From assembly GCA_900318995.1 (NCBI GenBank), contig ONMR01000010.1, forward strand, positions 1 to 64,000: a stretch of 64,000 nucleotides of DNA. The letters are read 5' to 3'. The stretch comes from an uncultured Prevotellaceae bacterium. Its GTDB lineage: Bacteria > Bacteroidota > Bacteroidia > Bacteroidales > Bacteroidaceae. The notes beneath the pieces are model-generated. The model was not told where the DNA came from. It saw only the letters and a list, made by a program, of their open reading frames with translations, and did not search any database. The position numbers were made by a program, and so were the translations under genes. Positions 1-5,883 of this stretch are shown in pieces; positions within the stretch are counted from its first letter, which is position 1; each line of letters starts with the position of its first letter.

Positions 1-81
1 ACCGTATTTACATTCCACAATGGCGCCGACTCTTACTATTCCGTACGTGGCTGGAGAGGATATTTCTGTTTCAAGGGCTAG
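1..81 (+). CDS. C-terminal end of a CDS cut by the window start
   Basis: Frame 1 is open from the first base to a TAG at 79-81 and encodes 26 residues rich in Tyr, Phe, Gly and Arg, ending in GWRGYFCFKG. Aromatic, glycine-rich tails of this sort are common at the ends of secreted Bacteroidales proteins (for example FISUMP-type domains), but the piece is too short to name. It could also be a chance open frame. About 45 bases after its stop the first 75-bp palindromic repeat begins. Confidence 0.4.
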   Translation, partial: TVFTFHNGADSYYSVRGWRGYFCFKG

Positions 82-126
82 TATTACTTCCCGATGCAGG
101 AAATAGTTCAAACTCGTATATTATTA

Positions 127-201
127 TGACGCAAAGGGGTATTCCTTTCAGTCGCTTCGCTTGGTAAAAGCGTCCCTTCGGGCCGAGCGCGTTTTGCGTC
201 A
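127..201. repeat. 75-bp palindromic repeat, left of hicAB
   Basis: The element starts TGACGCAAAGGGGTATT and ends TTTTGCGTCA, so its ends pair as TGACGCAAA/TTTGCGTCA. The interior can fold further (CGCTTGG with CCGAGCG). A nearly identical copy in the same orientation lies at 891-965, so the two bracket the hicAB pair as direct repeats. Related short forms of the same arm sequence occur at 1844-1861, 3209-3241 and 3827-3850. Confidence 0.85.
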
Positions 202-234
202 CTTTGTTTTTGTTGATTATTTCTTTGCAAATGT

Positions 235-252
235 GGTACTAAATTTAGTACC
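235..252. promoter_or_regulatory. Perfect 18-bp palindrome over the hicAB promoter, candidate HicB operator
   Basis: The sequence GGTACTAAATTTAGTACC is its own reverse complement. Its last four bases are the TACC of the -7 box, so anything bound here would block the promoter. HicB antitoxins with a ribbon-helix-helix domain are known to repress their own operon through palindromes, and the HicB here has such a domain. The operator role is inferred from position and symmetry. Confidence 0.6.
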
Positions 253-257
253 TTTGC
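249..257 (+). promoter_or_regulatory. -7 box of the hicAB promoter
   Basis: TACCTTTGC fits the Bacteroidales -7 consensus TAnnTTTG. A TTTG about 20 bases upstream (near 224) may be the -33 element. It lies 20 bases before the hicA ATG and overlaps the 18-bp palindrome. Confidence 0.7.
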
Positions 258-276
258 CATTGTAATTTTTAAGACC

Positions 277-534
277 ATGAGTTCTATTGAAAAACTATTG
301 GAGAGGTTTAAGAAAAAACCTAAAGACTTTACTTATGAGGAGACCGTGAGACTACTTTCGTATCTGGGCTATGAAGTACACAACAAAGGAGCGACATCGG
401 GCTCTCGTGTGAGATTTAAGAATGAGGCGACGGGTGAGTATATTGATATTCATCGGCCCCATCCGGGAAGTGTTATGAAAGAGTGGATGTTGAACGCTGT
501 TTATCAGCACCTAAAGAGTAAGAACTTATTATGA
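277..534 (+). CDS. hicA: HicA family toxin (type II toxin-antitoxin)
   Basis: An 85-residue basic protein of HicA size. HicA toxins are small double-stranded-RNA-binding-fold mRNA interferases that stop translation until HicB is made. The strand-loop with GSRVRF, then IDIHRPHP and a C-terminal helix, matches the HicA layout. The usual GSH motif with the catalytic His reads GSR here, while HRPHP further on keeps histidines; this may be a subfamily trait or loss of activity. The stop overlaps the start of the next gene (ATGA), the usual arrangement of a hic pair. The promoter box at 249-257 supports the ATG at 277. Confidence 0.8.
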   Translation: MSSIEKLLERFKKKPKDFTYEETVRLLSYLGYEVHNKGATSGSRVRFKNEATGEYIDIHRPHPGSVMKEWMLNAVYQHLKSKNLL

Positions 535-890
535 ACGAGGATATGGATTATTTGGAATACAAGGGCTATAAGGGCAGTGTGGAATACAGCAAGGAGGATG
601 ACTGCCTATGTGGTAAGGTTCAGGGCTTGAATAAGGTGCTGATCCTTTATGAGGGCCAGACGCTTGCTGAGCTGCGCAAGGATTTTGAGGATGGTATTGA
701 CAGCTATATCGAGGGCTGCAGGGCCGAAGGTGTGGAGCCGGCCAAACCTTTCAGCGGAAAGCTTAATCTCAGAATGTCATCGGAGCTTCATTCGCGCGTT
801 GCTGCGGCCGCGTCTTCATCGGACACTACCATTAATGACTTTATAAACAAGGCAATAAAGAATGCCCTGAAGCATGCATCGGTGCTTTAG
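531..890 (+). CDS. hicB: HicB family antitoxin with ribbon-helix-helix domain
   Basis: A 119-residue protein starting inside the hicA stop codon. Residues 1-60 have the HicB partial RNase H-like fold pattern (YKGYKGSVEYS, CLCGKVQGL, the acidic helix ELRKDFEDGIDSYIEGC). Residues 75-115 (NLRMSSELHSRVAAAAS, then TINDFINKAI) look like a ribbon-helix-helix DNA-binding domain. It should bind and neutralise HicA and repress the shared promoter, possibly through the palindrome at 235-252. The TAG stop is directly followed by the second copy of the 75-bp repeat. An alternative start at the second Met (position 5) is possible. Confidence 0.85.
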   Translation: MNEDMDYLEYKGYKGSVEYSKEDDCLCGKVQGLNKVLILYEGQTLAELRKDFEDGIDSYIEGCRAEGVEPAKPFSGKLNLRMSSELHSRVAAAASSSDTTINDFINKAIKNALKHASVL

Positions 891-965
891 TGACGCAAAG
901 GGGTATTTCTTTCAGTCGCTTCGCTTGGTAAAAGCGTCCCTTCGGGCCGAGCGAAGAATGCGTCA
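891..965. repeat. 75-bp palindromic repeat, right of hicAB
   Basis: Second copy of the element at 127-201, same orientation and length, with a few substitutions near both ends (ATTTC for ATTCC, AAGAATGCG for GCGTTTTGCG). It begins on the base after the hicB stop codon. A fold here could also end the hicAB transcript, though there is only a short T run after it. Confidence 0.85.
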
Positions 966-1036
966 CTTTTTGCTAACAAATTGCCGGATTATTCGTCATT
1001 AATGCAGATTATGTAGAATGCTAAACTTTTATTGAA

Positions 1037-1540
1037 ATGAGAAAAGTCCTTTTTTTGCTCCTGTTTGGTGCGTTTAGTCTTGTGAGTTCGGCCCAGGAGA
1101 TGGTGGCCTATAAACTTGGAAACATAACTGTGGGCAATCCTTATCATGGTTGCATATCGACGCTTTGCTACAATGATTCCATATACCGATACGTGATTCT
1201 GGGCAAAGGAAACCACGGCACTTGGGGCTTTGATCTGGGCGAAACTCCGCTCCAGTCAATCGCCAAACTACAGGGAATTATAGTTTCATATCAGGGTGCC
1301 GATACCATCTGGATTGATGGTTATACCATTGAGTGTGAAAGGGATAAGGGCTTTTATGTGGCCCAGCCCGCTCCGGGCAAGTCGCTGCCCGAGGGCACAG
1401 ATTTCTGGTTCAGCATAGCCAATATGAAAAAAGATATCAAATATCTGCGCCGGATTCAAAGCGGCAAACTGAACCGCCGCGAACGCCGCGCCCTTGACAA
1501 GATCAACCGCGAGATTCGCCAAGCTGTGAATGCAAAATAG
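1037..1540 (+). CDS. Secreted protein of unknown function
   Basis: 167 residues with a clear signal peptide (basic start MRK, hydrophobic LFLLLFGAFSLV, likely cleavage at SSA-Q near residue 19). The mature part looks beta-rich up to about residue 130 and then ends in a strongly basic helix (RRIQ, NRRERRAL, REIRQ). I do not recognise a family. Its stop codon lies directly against the palindrome at 1541-1567, and the next gene converges from the other side of that palindrome. Confidence 0.7.
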   Translation: MRKVLFLLLFGAFSLVSSAQEMVAYKLGNITVGNPYHGCISTLCYNDSIYRYVILGKGNHGTWGFDLGETPLQSIAKLQGIIVSYQGADTIWIDGYTIECERDKGFYVAQPAPGKSLPEGTDFWFSIANMKKDIKYLRRIQSGKLNRRERRALDKINREIRQAVNAK

Positions 1541-1567
1541 TACAAAAGGGGACAGACCCCTTTTGTA
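1541..1567. repeat. Palindrome filling a convergent gene junction
   Basis: Arms TACAAAAGGGG and CCCCTTTTGTA pair perfectly over 11 bases around the loop ACAGA. The hairpin fills the whole space between the stop of the secreted protein (ends 1540) and the stop of the TSCPD gene (ends 1568). The GGGG-ACAGA-CCCC core resembles the cores at 16413-16457 and 32721-32756. It could be a two-way terminator or a REP-like element. Confidence 0.8.
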
Positions 1568-1819
1568 TCATTTTTTGAGTTGTTCCAGAGCGCGGCACAA
1601 CTGGTCGGGGCAGGAAGTGCCTTTGCCGCCGCAGTCTATTCCGTTTAAGCGGGCTATTACATCGTCTATTTTCTGGCCGGCTACTAAGCGGCTTATTCCC
1701 TGCAGGTTGCCGTTGCAGCCGCCCAGGAACGCTACCTGCTGGATCACGTCGTCATCGCTGGCCACTACGTCTATCAGTAGTGAGCAGGTTCCTTCTGTCT
1801 GATACTGGATGTGTTTCAT
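1568..1819 (-). CDS. TSCPD domain protein (TIGR03905 type)
   Basis: An 83-residue protein carrying the TSCPD signature near its C-terminus (GGKGTSCPDQLCRAL) and a GGCNGNLQGI motif in the middle. TSCPD domains are Cys-containing modules also found at the end of some ribonucleotide reductases and are thought to bind metal; the free-standing protein has no known function. Cysteines at about 12, 35, 63, 69 and 74 may hold a metal. The ATG lies only seven bases after the -7 box at 1827-1835, so the message should be almost leaderless. It is divergent from the DUF4832 gene. Confidence 0.8.
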   Translation of the reverse strand: MKHIQYQTEGTCSLLIDVVASDDDVIQQVAFLGGCNGNLQGISRLVAGQKIDDVIARLNGIDCGGKGTSCPDQLCRALEQLKK

Positions 1820-1826
1820 ATTAGGT

Positions 1827-1835
1827 GCAAAGATA
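1827..1835 (-). promoter_or_regulatory. -7 box for the TSCPD gene
   Basis: TATCTTTGC on the minus strand, seven bases before the ATG at 1819. It is back to back with the box at 1869-1877, with one short repeat between them. Confidence 0.6.
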
Positions 1836-1843
1836 GCAAAAGA

Positions 1844-1861
1844 GACGCAAAGGGGTCGTTT
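1844..1861. repeat. Short GACGCAAAGGGGTCGTTT repeat between divergent promoters
   Basis: An 18-base unit identical to the left part of the palindrome at 3209-3241 (GACGCAAAGGGGTCGTTT). It sits between the two opposed -7 boxes, so it is placed where an operator would be, but its spread to gene ends elsewhere suggests a dispersed repeat. Confidence 0.65.
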
Positions 1862-1868
1862 CTTTTAT

Positions 1869-1877
1869 TACCTTTGC
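1869..1877 (+). promoter_or_regulatory. -7 box for the DUF4832 gene
   Basis: TACCTTTGC, 15 bases before the ATG at 1893. It lies inside the longer open frame that begins at 1809, which argues for 1893 as the true start. Confidence 0.65.
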
Positions 1878-1892
1878 TTCAAAACAGGATTG

Positions 1893-3215
1893 ATGAGAAG
1901 GATTTATCTGACATTGGCTTTTTGCGCGATGTGCTTGTGCGCATGCCCGCAGAAAATTGCAGAAAGTGCCGGATGGCGTGATGTGGTACTGCAGCCGCAG
2001 GATACAGGCGTGCAGCCCATGACCGGCCTGGTGCTCTGGCCCGATGAGGCCCGCAACCGTAACGCCCAGTACGGGAAGACCATTCAGCTGGAGTTCTCGT
2101 ACTGCCTGCCCTGCAAGGTGGTGACCGGTCGGGCCGATGACGGAACGATCCTGTATGACTGGAGCTGGTTTGAGAACCTTTTGGCCGATGTGGCCGGACG
2201 CGGGCATCAGCTTATAGCAAGGTTCCGATACGAGTATCCGTCGGGTAGGGATGTGGACGGCAACCGAGGCACGACTGCAGTCCCGCAGTACATCAAGCAA
2301 CTGCCTGATTATAAGGAGACTTACGCCGCCAACCCGGGCAGCGACGGACCCACCTGGTATGCCGATTGGAGCAATGCCGAGCTGCAGCGTTTTACCTTGC
2401 AATTCTATGCTGATTTTGCACAGCGATACGCTAAGGATCCGCGCCTGGCGTTCGTTGAGGTGGGGTTCGGCCATTGGGCTGAGTATCATATCTATGGCTC
2501 CACATATAATCTGGGGCACAATTTCCCGTCCATGGAGTTCCAGAAACGGTTTTTTGAGCATCTGGACACCGTGATGTGCGACATTCCGTGGGCTGTTTCG
2601 ATCGATGCTTCATCGGCCGGTCATTCTCCTGTTACGACCGATGCACAACTGATGGCTTTGCAATTTGGATTGTTTGACGACTCTTTCATGCACAAGAACC
2701 ACGAGATTGGTTCGGGCGACGGTTACAATGAACAGTGCTGGAATAAAATAGGACGCGGAACTCGTTGGCAGACAGGTGTTTGCGGCGGCGAGATTAGCTA
2801 TTATTCGGATAATGACCAGCGTAACTTTTTGAACCCTGCCGGCATGTACGGGCATACCTGGGCGGATCAGGCGGCCAAATACCATATTACGTTTATGATT
2901 GCCAATGATGCTCCTCACGGTGGCGTGGCAACTCCTGAACTGTTCCGCGCCGGTTCTATTGCGACGGGTTACCGGTTTGTGGTAAAACAGTGTCAGACAA
3001 ATGGTCAGGCAACGCGTCTGCTGGTGTGCAATGAAGGTGTGGCGCCTCTGTATAGGGATGCATATTTTGCAGTGGGTGGCGTCCGCTCCGAAACATCTTT
3101 GAAAGGTCTGCTGCCCGGTCAGGAACTCCAGATTGAGATTCCCGCAGCAGGCTCCGACATTCACATAGAATCGGACTACATCCTCCCTTCGCAGAGTATT
3201 GGTTTCTCAAAGTGA
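1893..3215 (+). CDS. DUF4832-type lipoprotein, glycoside-hydrolase-like
   Basis: 440 residues from the ATG at 1893; an upstream start at 1809 is rejected because the frame would then run through the promoter box, and the 1893 start gives an export signal (MRRIYLTLAFCAMCLCAC) with possible lipobox cysteine. The body reads like a TIM-barrel hydrolase: YCLPCKVV, FRYEYPSG, FVEVGFGHWAEYH, HTWADQAAKYHITFMIANDAP, with a beta-rich C-terminal part from about residue 365. Bacteroidales proteins of this plan carry DUF4832 at the C-terminus and are suspected polysaccharide-active enzymes. The acidic residue in FVEVGFG could be catalytic; that is inference. The TGA stop is part of the palindrome arm at 3209-3221. 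Confidence 0.7.
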   Translation: MRRIYLTLAFCAMCLCACPQKIAESAGWRDVVLQPQDTGVQPMTGLVLWPDEARNRNAQYGKTIQLEFSYCLPCKVVTGRADDGTILYDWSWFENLLADVAGRGHQLIARFRYEYPSGRDVDGNRGTTAVPQYIKQLPDYKETYAANPGSDGPTWYADWSNAELQRFTLQFYADFAQRYAKDPRLAFVEVGFGHWAEYHIYGSTYNLGHNFPSMEFQKRFFEHLDTVMCDIPWAVSIDASSAGHSPVTTDAQLMALQFGLFDDSFMHKNHEIGSGDGYNEQCWNKIGRGTRWQTGVCGGEISYYSDNDQRNFLNPAGMYGHTWADQAAKYHITFMIANDAPHGGVATPELFRAGSIATGYRFVVKQCQTNGQATRLLVCNEGVAPLYRDAYFAVGGVRSETSLKGLLPGQELQIEIPAAGSDIHIESDYILPSQSIGFSK

Positions 3216-3241
3216 CGCAAAGGGGTCGTTTGCGTCACTTT
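3209..3241. repeat. GTGACGCAAA palindrome carrying both stop codons of convergent genes
   Basis: Arms of 13 bases (AAAGTGACGCAAA and TTTGCGTCACTTT) pair perfectly around the loop GGGGTCG. The TGA at 3213-3215 ends the DUF4832 gene, and the mirror-image TGA on the other strand (3235-3237) ends the YdeI-like gene. The arm sequence is the same as the ends of the 75-bp repeats around hicAB. Confidence 0.85.
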
Positions 3242-3810
3242 AGCCGGCCAAAATCATTCCAGCCGGACTGGAGTTTGCCGTTATGGGTGTCTATGATCAG
3301 TTTTTCCAGAGTCTTTTGGGCGTATTCGGGGCGGTTGGTGTGCTGATAGTGCTGGATCCGGTCGGCTTTTATGCGTTTGTAGGTTTCGGGGAATGACTGC
3401 CAATGCATCCACGCTTGCTTATCGGCCCTGATGGCATTGAGCAACCAGTCTTCAAAGACAAACAGTGCTGGGTCCAGATTGGGTGCTACAGCCAGTCCGG
3501 CAGGGGTCATTTCTCCAAGCCTGACAAGCCTTCTGCAGCGCTCCAGATTCTGCTCGCACCAGTTGCTACGCTTGCGCCGCGGGGTGAAATGCTGGATAGG
3601 TTTGCCGTCATCGATTCGCTTCATGGTGCTGTCAATCCAGCCAAAACAGAGCGCCACCTCGACGGCATCCACGTATCGGACCACACCGGGGCAATCGGCC
3701 TCAGCCCGGTTTATGCGCAGCCAGAAATCACTCACTTTGTCGTGATTCTTCTCATACCACCGATACAATTCCGCGCGCGTATGAATGTCTAGCAGATTGG
3801 TTACCTCCAT
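3235..3810 (-). CDS. YdeI/OmpD-associated family protein
   Basis: 191 residues. The opening TNLLDIHTRAELYRWYEKNH, then RYVDAVEVALCFGWIDSTMKRID, FTPRRKRSNWCEQNLERCRRL, and a C-terminal TLEKLI..GK match the YdeI/OmpD-associated family. These are small cytoplasmic proteins of uncertain role, linked in some species to tolerance of bacteriocins or peptides. The promoter box at 3831-3839 overlaps the stop codon of the Nudix gene upstream, so the gene may be read on its own as well as from the Nudix and MATE genes. Confidence 0.8.
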   Translation of the reverse strand: MEVTNLLDIHTRAELYRWYEKNHDKVSDFWLRINRAEADCPGVVRYVDAVEVALCFGWIDSTMKRIDDGKPIQHFTPRRKRSNWCEQNLERCRRLVRLGEMTPAGLAVAPNLDPALFVFEDWLLNAIRADKQAWMHWQSFPETYKRIKADRIQHYQHTNRPEYAQKTLEKLIIDTHNGKLQSGWNDFGRLK

Positions 3811-3826
3811 AACATAAGCTCAAAAA

Positions 3827-3850
3827 TGACGCAAAGTTAAACGACCCCTT
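3827..3850. repeat. Rearranged GACGCAAA/ACGACCCC repeat
   Basis: TGACGCAAAG is followed by TTAAACGACCCCTT, the reverse complement of the AAGGGGTCGTTT part of the family. On the minus strand it codes the last residues (EGVV) and stop of the Nudix protein and gives the promoter of the YdeI-like gene. Confidence 0.6.
3831..3839 (-). promoter_or_regulatory. -7 box for the YdeI-like gene, inside a repeat
   Basis: TAACTTTGC on the minus strand, 20 bases before the ATG at 3810. The first three bases (TAA) are also the stop codon of the Nudix gene. Confidence 0.55.
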
Positions 3851-4370
3851 CGCTGCGACTGCTTTGCGGCGAAAAGAATCGCAGGTATTCAGACTCAAAG
3901 TTGGGCGTGAGTATATTCTGTCCCATGGCGTCCATGATCTCCTGCCTGCTCCAGAACCGGCCGCCGTCAAGCTCATCGGCACTGGGATTTACCGGCCCGT
4001 CATAGATGGTGCGGAATACATATACCAGTTCTTTTTCAACTTTACTCTCAAAGACGTAGTGACCCAGAGGGGTGGCATCGGGCACATTTATGCCCAGCTC
4101 TTCCATTACCTCACGACGGAAAGCCTGCTCAACTGTTTCACCAAATGATATGTGCCCTCCCACGGCGGTGTCCCATTTGCCCGGCTGGATGGGTTTCCAG
4201 TCTGGACGGCGCTGAAGGTACAGTTCTCCTTTTGAGTTGAACAGGTGCAGATGTACCACCGGATGCAGCACCTTGCGGCCGTCATGAGCCTGACCGCGAA
4301 GTATCTTGCCCAGCACATTTCCCTGCTCATCGACAATAGGGAACAGCTCGTTGTCGTTATCAGAATTCAT
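3837..4370 (-). CDS. Nudix hydrolase, Idi-like
   Basis: 177 residues with a complete Nudix box at about 73-95: GHISFG, E, TVEQAFR, REVMEELGI. The glutamates of REVMEE bind the divalent metal. The N-terminal part (VDEQGNVLGKILRGQAHDG, VHLHLFNSKGELYLQRR) resembles isopentenyl-diphosphate isomerase-like Nudix proteins (YfcD group), which hydrolyse a nucleoside or other diphosphate; the substrate cannot be told. It starts 23 bases after the MATE gene and is probably co-transcribed with it. The last residues EGVV and the stop come from a dispersed repeat, so the natural C-terminus may have been changed. Confidence 0.85.
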   Translation of the reverse strand: MNSDNDNELFPIVDEQGNVLGKILRGQAHDGRKVLHPVVHLHLFNSKGELYLQRRPDWKPIQPGKWDTAVGGHISFGETVEQAFRREVMEELGINVPDATPLGHYVFESKVEKELVYVFRTIYDGPVNPSADELDGGRFWSRQEIMDAMGQNILTPNFESEYLRFFSPQSSRSEGVV

Positions 4371-4393
4371 TATCGTTTCGTTTAGCGTCGTTT

Positions 4394-5725
4394 TCAGTAG
4401 TGGTATCGGGAGCGGAATGCTGCCAGCAGGATTACGGACATGATGAGCGCCAGGACATCGGCCACATCGACCGCCAGCCAGACACCGTCCAGCCCGAACG
4501 CCAGCGGCAGAATGAATATGGAGCCCAACTCAAATATCATGGTGCGGGCAAATGCCGCTATGGCCGATACGATGCCGTTGTTGAGAGCCGTAAAGAAGGC
4601 CGATACAAACATGTTCAGCCCGCAAATCATGAAACTGAGCATATAGAGCCTGATGGCGTGGGCCGTAAGACTGCGCAGCTGTGGGTCATAACTTACAAAT
4701 ATGCCTGCCATGGGGTTACTCAGCACCTCGGACAGAACGGTCAGTATGGTACCCGCTACAAACAACAGTATCAGGCTCTTACGTAACAGTCGCTTAAGCT
4801 CATCGTGGTTCTGCGCCCCGTAATTGTAGCTGACCACCGGAGATATGGCCAGGTTGAATCCTATAAATACCGATGCATACACAAATCCTATATACATAAG
4901 TATGCCGTATACCGCAACGCCCTCCTCACCGATAAGACGCATCAGCTGCAGGTTGTAACACATACTCACCACGCTGAGCGATATGTTGCCCACATACTCG
5001 GACAGTCCGTTGCTGCACACCTGCAGGATGCTCCGTCCGTTAGTGCGGGTACGGACAAGCCTTAGTTTTGTGGTGTTCCTGCGCGATGAGAAATAGTACA
5101 GCGGATAGATGCCGCCCACAGCCATTCCCGCCGCGGTTGCGATTGCCGCTCCAGTGAGCCCCCAGTCCAGCACCACAATCAGCAGCGCATCGAGCACTAT
5201 GTTTGTCAGGCCGCTTATTATGCTCAGCCGTGTGCCCATTTGCGGGATTTCGGCCGTCATGTAGAGTGAGTGGAACGCCATCTGAATCATGTAGAACGGC
5301 ATTACCAGCAGCACTATGCGGCCGTAATGTACGCTGTATTCCAGCATCTGGCCATCGGCCCCCAGCAATGAGCAGACCGGTCTGATAAAGATATAGAACA
5401 GCACGGTTGCCGCAACACCCACAATGAGCAGCGTCTTGATGACCATGCTGAAAGCCCTGCAGGCACGCTCCCGGTCGCCCTGGCCCAGAATCATGGCCAC
5501 GTATGCGCTGCCGCCGGTCCCGAACATAAGCCCTATGGCACCGGTAATCATAATGGCCGGCCAGATAAGGTTGAGCGCCGCAAACGGTGTGGTCCCGGTA
5601 AAGTTTGATACAAACAGCCCGTCCACGATGCTGTAGACCGATGTGGCCAGCATCATGAGTATTGACGGCACTGATGAGCGTATCATCCTGCGGTATCCGT
5701 AACTTCCCGAAAGTTCAATCTTCAT
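4394..5725 (-). CDS. MATE family multidrug and toxin exporter
   Basis: 443 residues with about twelve membrane segments in two similar halves, starting MKIELSGSYGYRRMIRSSVPSILMML style. MATE signatures: VYSIVDGLFVSNFTG, GTGGSAYVAMILGQGD, then SNGLSEYVGNISLS, NLAISPVVSYNYGAQ. It should export organic cations or other toxic compounds in exchange for Na+ or H+. The longer frame to 5755 is rejected because it contains the promoter box at 5734-5742; the ATG at 5725 is only eight bases after that box. The Nudix gene follows 23 bases downstream. Confidence 0.9.
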   Translation of the reverse strand: MKIELSGSYGYRRMIRSSVPSILMMLATSVYSIVDGLFVSNFTGTTPFAALNLIWPAIMITGAIGLMFGTGGSAYVAMILGQGDRERACRAFSMVIKTLLIVGVAATVLFYIFIRPVCSLLGADGQMLEYSVHYGRIVLLVMPFYMIQMAFHSLYMTAEIPQMGTRLSIISGLTNIVLDALLIVVLDWGLTGAAIATAAGMAVGGIYPLYYFSSRRNTTKLRLVRTRTNGRSILQVCSNGLSEYVGNISLSVVSMCYNLQLMRLIGEEGVAVYGILMYIGFVYASVFIGFNLAISPVVSYNYGAQNHDELKRLLRKSLILLFVAGTILTVLSEVLSNPMAGIFVSYDPQLRSLTAHAIRLYMLSFMICGLNMFVSAFFTALNNGIVSAIAAFARTMIFELGSIFILPLAFGLDGVWLAVDVADVLALIMSVILLAAFRSRYHY

Positions 5726-5733
5726 ATCAGCCC

Positions 5734-5742
5734 GCAAATTTA
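5734..5742 (-). promoter_or_regulatory. -7 box for the MATE gene
   Basis: TAAATTTGC on the minus strand, eight bases before the ATG at 5725, implying a leader of only a few bases. Confidence 0.6.
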
Positions 5743-5759
5743 CGCAAAAAAACACAGTT

Positions 5760-5770
5760 GGGCCTGACCC
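5760..5770. repeat. Degenerate GGGCCTGACCC core
   Basis: GGGCCTGACCC is the core of the palindrome at 16413-16457 but has no long matching arms here. It may be a decayed copy. Confidence 0.35.
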
Positions 5771-5844
5771 TTCCGTATCGGTTGAGTATTGGTGTAAATT
5801 TTCAATAATCTTGAAGAGGTATCATTATAAAAACAGGAAAAGTG

Positions 5845-5853
5845 TATATTTGT
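5845..5853 (+). promoter_or_regulatory. -7 box for the large GH3 gene
   Basis: TATATTTGT, 30 bases before the ATG at 5884. It fits TAnnTTTG. Confidence 0.5.
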
Positions 5854-5883
5854 GAATCTTATGTTGCATAGAAAACTACCCGT

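Noticed and set aside
127-965. CRISPR array
   Set aside because: Only two copies 764 bases apart with genes between them, not short regular spacers.
1809-1892. Longer DUF4832 protein
   Set aside because: The stretch covers a dispersed repeat and a promoter box, and the start at 1893 begins a good export signal.
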